Below are positions 38,794-46,501 of a stretch of DNA of 56,571 nucleotides, in pieces. Numbering within the stretch: position 1 is the stretch's first letter; the number at the start of each line of letters is the position of its first letter. The stretch is from Gammaproteobacteria bacterium (GTDB lineage Bacteria > Pseudomonadota > Gammaproteobacteria > Steroidobacterales > GCA-2729495), in assembly GCA_030066665.1 (NCBI GenBank), contig JASJBD010000010.1, forward strand, positions 1-56,571, in the 5' to 3' direction. Under the pieces are notes generated by a model. It ran no database searches, was not told the DNA's origin, and worked only from the letters and a program-made list of their open reading frames with translations. The translations under genes and the position numbers were made by a program.

Positions 38794-40449
38794 CTATTTG
38801 CCCATCTCGGCGCCGATGGTCCTGAAAATCTCCGGGACATCCCAGGCGTCCATGTGGATCTCGATCAATAGCGGCCCGGGGCCAGTGTGCGAATCGGCGC
38901 GCGCGAGCGCCGCTTCGAGTTCGCCCTCGGTATGCACCTCGAGCCCTGGCTCGGCACCGAAGGCTTCCGGCAACCGGTGATATTTCCACGCCGGGATGTC
39001 GTTGAACGGTCCATCGTGGATTACGCGCTCCAGCGTGTAACCCGAATTGTTGATGACGATGACGATGCAGGGTTTGCCGTAACGAATCAGCGTGGAGAGT
39101 TCCTGCGCGGTCATCTGGAACGAACCGTCGCCGGTAATCGTCAGCACGCGTTGATCATCGTGCGCCGCGAAGCTCGCGCCGACCGCGAAACCGAAGCCGG
39201 AACCGATCGATGCCCAATACGACGAGTTGATGTAGCGCGCGCCGTGCGGGAACTGGGTGAAGCCAAGGTTCACTGACGGTCCGCCGTCGCAGACAACCAG
39301 GTCGCCGGCGCGGATGAAATGCGCCAGGCGATCATATAGCCGTTGGTTCGTGACCGGCGCGTCCGGTTTCGGTTCGAACGGATTGCTGGCCTTGTGCGCG
39401 AATCGTTGTGCCGGCGCTGCCAAATCGGCCCACTGACCAGCCGGCACTGCCGCCGTCAGGCCTGCCAGCATGTCGGCCAGCGTGACGCCGGGAAATTGCC
39501 GGCCGGCGTTGCTGACGCGGCCTTCCCAGATAATCACACTGTCGGCGTCGGACGGCGCGGTCGGCGACTGCCCCTTGTTGAAGTCGGACGGTACCGCACC
39601 CAGCCAGATGCACACATCGGCGCCTTCGACGAAGTCCTGCACGCCGGGCTGACTGCCGATGCCGAGATAAATGCCGGCGCAACGCGAATGCTGCTCCAGG
39701 AACTCCGCCTTGCCGCTGAACACGGATGCAACGGGCAGCCCGGTCTTGTCAATCAGGCCGCGCACCTCGTTCTGAAGTCCATAGGCCTGCACTTCCTGGC
39801 CGACGAGTGCCACGCAGCTGCGGGCGGCGAGCAAGCGTTGCGTGACCGACCCGAGCGCCGCGGCCAGCTCGACCTCATCGCTGACGGGCTGCGGCACAAT
39901 CCAGTCCGCCGGCGCTGCGCAGCCGTGTGTTTGGAGGTCGACCGGTATTTCCAGGTAAATCGGCCGGCGTTCAGCCACACAACGGCCGAGCGCATCGTCG
40001 ATTTCCGCCGGCGCCCGTTCCGGGTCGTCGAGTCGCAGCGCGGCGACGGTGATGTCCTGGAACAGCCGCAGCGAAGCGTCGTAATTGCCCGGCAGCAGGT
40101 GGTGTTGATGCGGCTGTGTCTGGTACGCGTCACGTCGTGGTCCGCCGCAAATCACGACTACCGGCACGCGCTCGGCGTAGGCACTGGCGACTGCATTCAC
40201 GAGGCTGAAGGAGCCCGGCCCGTAAGTGACGGCGACCGCGCCCAGCCCCCTGACACGCGCATAACCATCGGCCGCGTACCCGGCGTTGAGTTCGTTGCAG
40301 GCAGCGACATGGTCGAGGTCGCTGGCCACCAGCGCATCGAAAAAACTCAGGATGTAGTCGCCGGGGATGCCGAAAACATGATCCACGCCCAGCACCTCGA
40401 GTCGCTGGAGCAGGTGCGCCGAGATATTCATACCAGCCATTCTAGGCAT
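38794..40449 (-). CDS. ThDP-dependent 2-keto acid decarboxylase
   Basis: The 551-residue protein has the three-domain layout of pyruvate/indolepyruvate decarboxylases. The catalytic Glu region is AACNELNAGYAADGYARVRG near residue 54, the double His is HQHHLLPG near 119, and the ThDP/Mg binding site is ITGDGSFQMTAQEL ... VINNSGYTLERVIHDGP near 440-475. The likely substrate is an aryl- or alkyl-2-keto acid. The Met at 40431 is an alternative start. It is followed by a mini membrane protein and an RdhA-like protein in one operon. Confidence 0.88.
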   Translation of the reverse strand: MPRMAGMNISAHLLQRLEVLGVDHVFGIPGDYILSFFDALVASDLDHVAACNELNAGYAADGYARVRGLGAVAVTYGPGSFSLVNAVASAYAERVPVVVICGGPRRDAYQTQPHQHHLLPGNYDASLRLFQDITVAALRLDDPERAPAEIDDALGRCVAERRPIYLEIPVDLQTHGCAAPADWIVPQPVSDEVELAAALGSVTQRLLAARSCVALVGQEVQAYGLQNEVRGLIDKTGLPVASVFSGKAEFLEQHSRCAGIYLGIGSQPGVQDFVEGADVCIWLGAVPSDFNKGQSPTAPSDADSVIIWEGRVSNAGRQFPGVTLADMLAGLTAAVPAGQWADLAAPAQRFAHKASNPFEPKPDAPVTNQRLYDRLAHFIRAGDLVVCDGGPSVNLGFTQFPHGARYINSSYWASIGSGFGFAVGASFAAHDDQRVLTITGDGSFQMTAQELSTLIRYGKPCIVIVINNSGYTLERVIHDGPFNDIPAWKYHRLPEAFGAEPGLEVHTEGELEAALARADSHTGPGPLLIEIHMDAWDVPEIFRTIGAEMGK

Positions 40450-40512
40450 TAGACTGCCGGGCAGACAGGGTCAGATTGGGGCAAACCCGGGCAAGGGAGG
40501 AGCGGCGGTCCG

Positions 40513-41373
40513 ATGGACCACGGGCGTTACGATTATTCTCCGATCATCGATCGCGAGCCACTGCGCCTGCCGGACGGGTCGCGCGTGGCCGTGTGGGTCG
40601 TGCCCAATATCGAGCACTTTCATTTTGACCGACCCGGTACCGCAATCGCCCCGGTGACCGCAAACCTGTCACCTGATGTGTTGAATTACGGCTGGCGGGA
40701 TTTTGGCGTGCGCGTCGGTGTTTGGCGCCTGCTGGACGTGCTGGTGCGGCACTCGATTCCGGCCACCGTCGCCCTCAACTCCGACGTGTGTCAGCACTAC
40801 CCGCGCATCGTCGAAGCCACTCGCGCGCTCGGGTGGGAGCATATGGGTCACGGCCGCACCAACTCCGAGTGGCTGAATGGCTTGCCGCAGGAACAGGAAC
40901 GCAAGCTCATTAATCAAGTGATCGACACGATTGCCAAGGCAACCGGGTCGCGACCGCGCGGCTGGCTCAGCCCAAGCCTGACGGAATCGCCGCATACGCC
41001 CGACTTGCTGGCCGAGGCGGGGATCAGTTATGTGGCCGACTGGGCCAACGATGAACAGCCCTACCCGATGACCGTTCGCCAAGGGTCGCTATTGTCGATG
41101 CCCTATTCCATCGAGATCAACGACATGGCCGTGTTTCTCGGCGGTAACGGCAGTGGCGAGGAATTCACGCAGCGTATTGTCGACCAGTTCGATGCGTTAT
41201 ACGAAGACGGTCAGACCAGCGGCCGGATCATGGCGATTGGGTTGCATCCGTTCCTGATCGGCCATGGTTTCAGGATCCGCTATCTCGACAAGGCGCTTGC
41301 GCATATCCGGTCACGGCATGACGTGTGGCTCGCGAGTGGCGGCGAAATCGCCGACTGGTATCGCAGCCGCTAG
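40513..41373 (+). CDS. Polysaccharide-deacetylase-fold (PuuE/allantoinase-like) hydrolase
   Basis: The 286-residue protein has the NodB-like fold without the usual TFDDG start. It has VVPNIEHFHFDRPGT in its place, which is the pattern of the PuuE and related allantoinase-like group. Further motifs are RVGVWRLLDVLVRHSIPATVALNSDVCQHYP, then EHMGHGRTNSEWLNGL, then GWLSPSLTESPHTPDLLAEAGISYVADW, and GLHPFLIGHGFRI near the end. It is cytoplasmic, with GGGAGGAG upstream of the ATG. It is divergent from the decarboxylase gene and converges on the alcohol dehydrogenase gene with a 4-bp overlap. Confidence 0.85.
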   Translation: MDHGRYDYSPIIDREPLRLPDGSRVAVWVVPNIEHFHFDRPGTAIAPVTANLSPDVLNYGWRDFGVRVGVWRLLDVLVRHSIPATVALNSDVCQHYPRIVEATRALGWEHMGHGRTNSEWLNGLPQEQERKLINQVIDTIAKATGSRPRGWLSPSLTESPHTPDLLAEAGISYVADWANDEQPYPMTVRQGSLLSMPYSIEINDMAVFLGGNGSGEEFTQRIVDQFDALYEDGQTSGRIMAIGLHPFLIGHGFRIRYLDKALAHIRSRHDVWLASGGEIADWYRSR

Positions 41374-42581
41374 CCGCTGACCTCGATGGCAACCTTCCCG
41401 ATCTTCTGGCCGCTGGCCATGTAACGCACGGCGTCCAGGGCCTGCTCGAACGGATAGACCCGGTCGATGACGGGTCGGATGTCATGGTCCGCGGCGGCCT
41501 GCACCAGGTCCTGCAGCATGCAGCGACTGCCGACGATCACACCTTTGATGGTCAGCCCTTTCATGATCATGTCGCGCGGAAAGTCCTGCATGCCAACCGG
41601 CTTACTCTCACTGTCGGCAGCAGCACCGCGGGCCACCGGATTGGCGCCGATCAGCATCACCCGCCCGTTGGAAGCACAGGATTTCAGGCAACGTTCCATT
41701 TCACCGATGCCCACGGTATTGAGAACGGCGTCGACGCCGCGACCAGCGGTTTTCTCCAGCACTTTTTCATGCCAGTCAGGATGCGTGCGGTAGTTGATGG
41801 TGTCGTCGGCACCGAGCTCGCGCAGGCGCGCCAGTTTGTCATCGCTCGATGACGTGATGATCACGCGCGCGCCACGCATCTTCGCCCACTGCATGCCGAA
41901 CACCGATACGCCGCCGCTGCCGAGTGTCAGGACCGTCTCGCCCGCCTGTACTTCGCCGTCCACTACGACCGCATGCCAGGCCGTGAGGCCCGCGTTGGGA
42001 AAGGTTGCTGCATCGATGGAGGAAATGCTGTCCGGAATTCGTACCAGCCCCTGCGCGGGCACCACGGCGTACTCAGCCAGGAAGCCATCGGTGTTCACGC
42101 CGAAATCCATGATGGACATCGTGGCGTCGTCCCAATCACCCTCGACCCATAGCGGGAAATGGGTGCAGACCACCTGATCGCCGAGCTTGACGCGCCCCAC
42201 GTCGGGGCCGACCGCGACAACCTGGCCGGCATTGTCGTCCAATGGAATGCGTGTGGGGATGTCCTGGCTGCCGTAAATCCGTACGCCACTCATCAAGGAC
42301 AGGTCGCGTGCGTTGAGCCCGGTGGCATGCACCTTCATAAGCACCTGGCCGGGTCCGGGTTCCGGCACGGGTCGTTGCACGAGACGAATGCTGTAACCGG
42401 TCTGCGCGGCAGCCGTCGCGTCACCCATCTCCCAGGCACGCATCATGGCCGGCTGGCTGCGCGCATATAGCGGCCACGCACTTGCGGTTGTCGCTGCGGC
42501 GAATGCATATCGCAGCAACGCGCGCCGGTTGATCCGATTCACGTGCGGCATCGTGTTGGATTTTGCGCCATTTGCGGCCAT
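41370..42581 (-). CDS. Zinc-type alcohol dehydrogenase (MDR) with a Tat signal
   Basis: The 403-residue protein has an N-terminal twin-arginine signal (NRRALLRYAFAAATTASAWPLYARS) and then a medium-chain dehydrogenase/reductase domain. The domain shows PVPEPGPGQVLMKVHATGLNARDL, the GETVLTLGSGGVSVFGMQWAKMRGARVI nucleotide-binding loop, and AAADHDIRPVIDRVYPFEQALDAVRYMASGQKIGKVAI. It resembles quinone-oxidoreductase-like MDR proteins without a clear structural-zinc Cys loop. An exported MDR needs an exported cofactor, so its location is unexpected. Its ATG directly follows the RES toxin stop (TAAATG). Confidence 0.82.
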   Translation of the reverse strand: MAANGAKSNTMPHVNRINRRALLRYAFAAATTASAWPLYARSQPAMMRAWEMGDATAAAQTGYSIRLVQRPVPEPGPGQVLMKVHATGLNARDLSLMSGVRIYGSQDIPTRIPLDDNAGQVVAVGPDVGRVKLGDQVVCTHFPLWVEGDWDDATMSIMDFGVNTDGFLAEYAVVPAQGLVRIPDSISSIDAATFPNAGLTAWHAVVVDGEVQAGETVLTLGSGGVSVFGMQWAKMRGARVIITSSSDDKLARLRELGADDTINYRTHPDWHEKVLEKTAGRGVDAVLNTVGIGEMERCLKSCASNGRVMLIGANPVARGAAADSESKPVGMQDFPRDMIMKGLTIKGVIVGSRCMLQDLVQAAADHDIRPVIDRVYPFEQALDAVRYMASGQKIGKVAIEVSG

Positions 42582-43304
42582 TTACCACGCAAATTCCCAG
42601 CTCTCGTCGCCCAGGTTGCGCTGCCATACAACCCGGTTCGGCGGCAGCAGCACCAACGTCCAACCCTGCTGCCTGCCGCGAAAGCCGCGCAGTCCGCGAA
42701 ACACTTTCGGTGACAACATCGCCAGGCACACACCGTAATCGAGGCGCGCCGACGCATAGCGCAACAGTTCGACTTTCGCCGCGCGCGCCGCTTCAGCCAG
42801 CGCCTGCGTGCCGCTGTAGTCCCGCGGATGAATCCAGGTTCCGCGATCTTGATTCAGTGGCGGCCGGGTCAGGTCCAGCGCCTGCTGTGTCTTGCCGTGA
42901 CATTCGAACAGCGTGAGCGATATTTCCGCCGACCGTTCCCGCAGGCCGGCGCTGTCCAGCCAGAATTGCAGCCGCCAGTAGCCGGCTTCGGCGCAGGCCG
43001 TACGGCGGTTTTCACCCGCATAGAACACCCCGGGGTCGAACGGCCGGCGAAAGCGCGAACCGTATTTCAGTGGCGGATAGCGAAAGGGTGTGGCGAGCAA
43101 CCAGTGCAGTCCGGCGGTGGCTTGTGGCAGCGGTGGTTTCGCCTGATCGAGGATCTGCTCTAGCACGGACTGCTCGGCAAGATTGCCGCGAACCAGGCGC
43201 ATGCTGGCAACCTGGTGCTGGGCTTCGACCGCGCGCCAGCCACTGCCGGCCCAGGGACGCGATTCAGACGCGAGCGCGGTGGGCGTCCACGTAGTCGCAG
43301 ACAT
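42582..43304 (-). CDS. RES-domain toxin
   Basis: The 240-residue protein carries the RES domain (PF08808). The Arg/Tyr/Glu core is FRYPPLKYGSRFRR (Arg75), then PGVFYAGENRRTACAEAGYWR (Tyr95, Glu106), then LDLTRPPLNQD and HPRDYSGTQALAEAARAAKVELLRYASAR. Family members such as ParT and MbcT are NAD-degrading or ADP-ribosylating toxins of type II systems. Its start lies 41 bp inside the end of the Xre antitoxin gene, the usual antitoxin-first order. The protein is cytoplasmic. Confidence 0.88.
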   Translation of the reverse strand: MSATTWTPTALASESRPWAGSGWRAVEAQHQVASMRLVRGNLAEQSVLEQILDQAKPPLPQATAGLHWLLATPFRYPPLKYGSRFRRPFDPGVFYAGENRRTACAEAGYWRLQFWLDSAGLRERSAEISLTLFECHGKTQQALDLTRPPLNQDRGTWIHPRDYSGTQALAEAARAAKVELLRYASARLDYGVCLAMLSPKVFRGLRGFRGRQQGWTLVLLPPNRVVWQRNLGDESWEFAW

Positions 43305-43644
43305 GCACCAGGCCTTCCACGGAGACGATCATGGCCAGTGGTTCACGGCCGTCAAACGCCCGGTTCGGCGATGTGAGCCAGGCTCGAGCCAGTTCATCCT
43401 CGCCACCAACCAATGACGACAGCGAGCGATACAGCCGCACCAGCTGCGCCGCGAGCTCCCAGGTCTTGGTCCCGGGGGCCAGCGTGAACTTGCCGTTCAG
43501 CAATCGTGAGGCCGTTGGCTGGCTGACCCCAAGAATTGCTTTCAGCCGGGTCGATTTCAGTCCCAGACGCCGGGCAGCCTCCGCGACGGCCCGGGTGAGC
43601 ACCGCGGCTGGATCGGGTTCGGTCTGGCGGGCAGGATCGTGCAT
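43264..43644 (-). CDS. Xre/MbcA/ParS-type antitoxin
   Basis: The 126-residue protein has an N-terminal helix-turn-helix-like part (RLGLKSTRLKAILGVSQPTASRLLNGKFTL). The C-terminal DUF2384 toxin-binding part has LVRLYRSLSSLVGGEDELARAWLTSPNRAFDGREPLAMI. This is the standard antitoxin of RES toxins. It would bind the palindrome at 43650-43663, right before its start codon, and repress its own operon. Confidence 0.88.
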   Translation of the reverse strand: MHDPARQTEPDPAAVLTRAVAEAARRLGLKSTRLKAILGVSQPTASRLLNGKFTLAPGTKTWELAAQLVRLYRSLSSLVGGEDELARAWLTSPNRAFDGREPLAMIVSVEGLVHVCDYVDAHRARV

Positions 43645-43649
43645 AGAGC

Positions 43650-43663
43650 TATTCTACAGAATA
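43650..43663. promoter_or_regulatory. Palindromic operator of the RES/Xre operon
   Basis: TATTCTACAGAATA is a perfect palindrome apart from the two middle bases. A related half-site, TTCTGAATA, occurs about 25 bp upstream near 43684-43692. It lies immediately before the antitoxin start codon. Confidence 0.65.
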
Positions 43664-43703
43664 GATCGGTTAATTTCATATCTTTCTGAATAAGCCGGGT
43701 GCT

Positions 43704-44483
43704 TCAGAAACCCAATGACTGCTGGCGCGGCCCGGTGACCTCGCCTCGGGCCTCGGCGTACCCGCAGTAGTCGCACTCCGGGCCGGCAGCGGGCAGCTGG
43801 TCGTCGTTCAGGCATTGATGGATGAGGCTCAGCGTGGGCTCCACCCAGCTGTCGTCGCCCTCGTGCGGGATCAGTGTTATGTCAAATTCCAGCCGGGCAT
43901 CGAACGCAGTCGCATCGGCGCGGCCATTGCAATACACGAAATAACCGGTGTTCGACACCGGGTGCGCGTTTTGGCGCAACAGCCACTGATACACCTCCAT
44001 CTGTCGCTTGTAGCCGGAGTGCCAATCCTGGTCGAGTTCTACGATCGGTTCGCTCTTGGACGTCGCCTTGTAGTCGACCACGACGTACTGGCCTTCCGTG
44101 TCAATCCATAAATCGTCGATTGCACCGGTCACAATGAAATTGGTCGGTTCATGGTGGTACTGCACGCCCTTGAAGTTCTCGCGCCACGCGTCGAGCTCTT
44201 CATGCGCGACCGGCTGCGCGGCGATGCCGTATTTCTCGAGCAGCGGGTGTGTGGTTTCCGCGGCGCGATGAATATCGAATTCCGCCTTTAACAGCTTGTC
44301 GACGGCGCTGTTCAGATTGAACGGGAAGCCAGGCGGTCGACCGGTGCCGAGGCGCCGGTCGATATAGAAGCACCGCGGGCACTCGATAAACAGATCGATC
44401 TTGCTGCGACTGAGCTTGAAGGGTTTGTTGTCGCCGGGCTGGTACTTGTTCCGCTTGCGCCGCGGATTGTAGAACCTGGTCAT
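43704..44483 (-). CDS. PD-(D/E)XK (RecB/Cas4-like) nuclease-fold protein
   Basis: The 259-residue protein has the RecB-type nuclease core. The N-terminal SRSKIDLFIECPRCFYIDRRL is followed by the catalytic-type GAIDDLWIDTEGQYVVVDYKATS, where the Asp and Lys of D-x-K occur, and by the QMEVYQWLLRQN helix. Two cysteine pairs, CPRC near residue 36 and CDYC near 240, could hold a [4Fe-4S] cluster as in Cas4 and AddB. No CRISPR array or cas genes are present, so it is a stand-alone protein. It lies on the same strand as the toxin-antitoxin operon with a 59-bp gap. Confidence 0.82.
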   Translation of the reverse strand: MTRFYNPRRKRNKYQPGDNKPFKLSRSKIDLFIECPRCFYIDRRLGTGRPPGFPFNLNSAVDKLLKAEFDIHRAAETTHPLLEKYGIAAQPVAHEELDAWRENFKGVQYHHEPTNFIVTGAIDDLWIDTEGQYVVVDYKATSKSEPIVELDQDWHSGYKRQMEVYQWLLRQNAHPVSNTGYFVYCNGRADATAFDARLEFDITLIPHEGDDSWVEPTLSLIHQCLNDDQLPAAGPECDYCGYAEARGEVTGPRQQSLGF

Positions 44484-44812
44484 AGCCCAACTTAACCGGA
44501 ATCGGCGCCGGACACCACGGTTTCCAAATATGCAGAAATCGTGGAATCACGGCGCTGGGACCGGGCCGCGCGGCGACCAACTCGTGTGCTTTCCGGAGGG
44601 CGGCCCGCGAAGGCACGGACGCCACGGTGAGCGGCCAGAAGATGCCAGCTGACCGGTAAAAATCGGGGCCAGGCCCGATCCGGGATTCCCCCCTGTCCCA
44701 ACTCCCCCTCCCCGGGTCTGGCCCCAACCGCCGCTGTCCATAGGTCGGTTGGCTGGGGTCCCGTCGCGATTTTCACTATGCTGGTGGCGCACAAACCCAC
44801 GGGAGCAGAACA
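44484..44812. other. 329-bp gap without a recognisable gene
   Basis: This gap separates the divergent PD-(D/E)XK and RidA genes. I see no coding sequence that I can support. It does contain a GC-rich dyad (ATCGGGGCCAGGCCCGAT at 44662-44679) and the pyrimidine/purine runs CTGTCCCAACTCCCC and GGGTCTGGCCCC, which resemble fragments scattered elsewhere in the window. Some frames on the minus strand are open but have no ribosome site and no family pattern. Confidence 0.55.
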
Positions 44813-45217
44813 ATGCGCATCGCCATCCAGCCCGATACCCTGTTCGACAGCAGTCAATACAACTTCTCGCAGGTCATCACGGCGCCGGCTTCGGGAACGC
44901 TGGTGTTTTTGGCCGGCCAGGCGGCGATGGATGTGGAGGGCAATCCTACCGGCGGCAGTTATGCCGATCAGGCGCGCCAGTCGCTCGAGAATGTGCGTCT
45001 GGGATTGGAAGCAGCCGGTGGCTCGATCGCCGACATCGTCTCGATTCGAGTGTACGTCGTGGACCACACGGTCGAACTCATTGGCGAAATCATGCCCGTA
45101 TTCGTCGACTTCTTCGGCGATGTCGCGCCGCCCGCCAATACCTGGATCGGCGTGCAGGCGCTGGCGTTGCCGGAATTGAAAGTCGAGATCGAAGCGCAGG
45201 CAGTGATCATTAATTGA
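44813..45217 (+). CDS. RidA (YjgF/YER057c/UK114) family protein
   Basis: The 134-residue protein has the chorismate-mutase-like fold of RidA proteins. The pattern is DSSQYNFSQVITAPASGTLVFLAGQAAMDVEGNP, then QARQSLENVRLGLEAAGGSIADIVSIRVYVVD, and then TWIGVQALALPELKVEIEAQAVI. RidA enzymes hydrolyse reactive enamine/imine intermediates. The usual catalytic Arg (in the ANARxxVx or VP-R motif) is not obvious here (NTWIGVQAL), so this is a RidA subgroup without that residue. It is followed by a DUF1761 gene 15 bp downstream. Confidence 0.85.
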   Translation: MRIAIQPDTLFDSSQYNFSQVITAPASGTLVFLAGQAAMDVEGNPTGGSYADQARQSLENVRLGLEAAGGSIADIVSIRVYVVDHTVELIGEIMPVFVDFFGDVAPPANTWIGVQALALPELKVEIEAQAVIIN

Positions 45218-45232
45218 ACCGGAGTAAGGACC

Positions 45233-45643
45233 ATGTTCGAGCAACTCTCGCTGAGCTGGTTTGCGATTGGTGCGGCAACAATCGCGGGCATGCTGCTGGG
45301 CGCGGCCTGGTATTCGCCACTGTTGTTCGGCAACCAGTGGCTGGCAGCGATCGGGAAGACCGAAGAGGAACTGACGTCGCCAGGCCCGGCGATGGCCGGC
45401 AGCCTGGTTTGCACCCTGTTATCGGCGTGCGCCGTCGCGGTGATCGTATCCGGTTTCGGGATTCAGGGCGTTGTCAGCGGCGCGTTAGCCGGCGGGTTTT
45501 TCGGAATTACGCTGGTGGCGACCGCCATGTTGTCGGACAGCCTGTTCTGCGGCTGGGGCTGGCCGCTCTATTTCATCCAGGCCGGCTACCGGGTCCTGTA
45601 CCTGATCATCATGGGCGCCATCATCGGCGGCTGGCCCGCGTAA
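45233..45643 (+). CDS. DUF1761 membrane protein
   Basis: The 136-residue protein has four hydrophobic segments and the DUF1761 start pattern (FAIGAATIAGMLLGAAWYSPLLFGNQWLAAIGKTEEEL). A C-terminal LFCGWGWPLYFIQAGYRVLYLIIMGAIIGGW follows. It is a predicted inner-membrane protein of unknown function. CGGAGTAAGG precedes the ATG. It lies 15 bp after RidA and is probably co-transcribed. Confidence 0.85.
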   Translation: MFEQLSLSWFAIGAATIAGMLLGAAWYSPLLFGNQWLAAIGKTEEELTSPGPAMAGSLVCTLLSACAVAVIVSGFGIQGVVSGALAGGFFGITLVATAMLSDSLFCGWGWPLYFIQAGYRVLYLIIMGAIIGGWPA

Positions 45644-45737
45644 CGCGGCTCACCGCCGCCGGCCGGGATGCTGGCCTCCCCCAGGCCCCGGTCGGCGCGC
45701 AAAACACCAGGCGGGCGATTATCAGCGAGGCGCTTGT

Positions 45738-46319
45738 TCAGGCCGCGGGCGGAATTTTCACCTGCGTCTGCACGAAGCCATCGAGATTGGTGACGCGTTC
45801 GCGCCACGCCGCGAGATGCGGGTAGGGGCTGTAGTCGAGACCACGCGCCATCTTGGTCATCAGGTACGCACCGATCGCGAAATCGACGATGCTCAGTTTG
45901 TCGAGCATGAATTCACGGCTTTCGAGATGATTGTTCAGCACTTCGAACAGCGGCGTGAGGATTTCGAAGTCTTTTTCGTCGGAAGTTTTCAAAGTCCCCA
46001 TCGCCGGCATCAGGTGACAACTCTGCCAGTGCAACCAGCGATCGGCCTGCGCACGGCCCTGAACGTCGGTGGGTAGCGCGTCGGTTTCCGGGAACTTGAT
46101 GGCGAGGTAAGCCAGGATTGCATTCGATTCCGGCAGGCAAAAATCGCCATCCTCGAGAACCGGCACCTTGGCCATTGGATTCATGCGCAGAAACGCTTCG
46201 GACTTGTGTTCCTGGTCCTTGAAGCTCACCTGGTGAATCTCGACCGGCAACTGGTAGTGCTTGATGAAGGCCTCGACCTTGCGATTGTTGGGCGTGATGA
46301 AGAATGAATGCAGTTTCAT
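45738..46319 (-). CDS. Glutathione S-transferase family protein
   Basis: The 193-residue protein has the GST layout. The N-terminal thioredoxin-like domain starts MKLHSFFITPNNRKVEAFIKHYQLPVEIHQV and includes the cis-Pro/GSH-binding AKVPVLEDGDFCLPESNAILAYLAIKF (Pro-Val and Glu-Ser). An all-helical C-terminal domain follows, with DKLSIVDFAIGAYLMTKMARG. It is cytoplasmic and would conjugate or reduce with glutathione. ATG 46319 is chosen because GGGAGAAG precedes it. A palindrome (46343-46358) lies in the gap upstream. Confidence 0.88.
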   Translation of the reverse strand: MKLHSFFITPNNRKVEAFIKHYQLPVEIHQVSFKDQEHKSEAFLRMNPMAKVPVLEDGDFCLPESNAILAYLAIKFPETDALPTDVQGRAQADRWLHWQSCHLMPAMGTLKTSDEKDFEILTPLFEVLNNHLESREFMLDKLSIVDFAIGAYLMTKMARGLDYSPYPHLAAWRERVTNLDGFVQTQVKIPPAA

Positions 46320-46342
46320 CGCAGCTTCTCCCGGCAGCGTTG

Positions 46343-46358
46343 CAGGGTCAGGACCCTG
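46343..46358. repeat. Perfect palindrome upstream of the GST gene
   Basis: CAGGGTC-AG-GACCCTG reads the same on both strands apart from the two middle bases. It resembles other GGGTC/GGGAC fragments in the window and might be a remnant of a REP-like element or an operator. Confidence 0.4.
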
Positions 46359-46501
46359 GTATTGGTGACCGCGGCGCCTGATAGCGACGCAGTGTCGCCA
46401 TGATAGCGTAATTGCCATCAATACGAATATCTCCGGATAGTGGCGGTGCGGCCGGACTGACATAAACAGGGCCTGAGCCCGCTTTTCGCAGGAGAGAGAC
46501 G

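Noticed and set aside
39343..40452. 369-codon plus-strand frame opposite the decarboxylase gene
   Set aside because: The ThDP motifs on the minus strand are unambiguous, and the plus-strand frame has no recognisable domain.
43704..44483. PD-(D/E)XK protein as part of a CRISPR system
   Set aside because: No repeat-spacer array and no other cas gene is present anywhere in the window.
44484..45244. Open frames on the minus strand between PD-(D/E)XK and RidA
   Set aside because: They run antisense through RidA, lack ribosome sites and show no conserved pattern.
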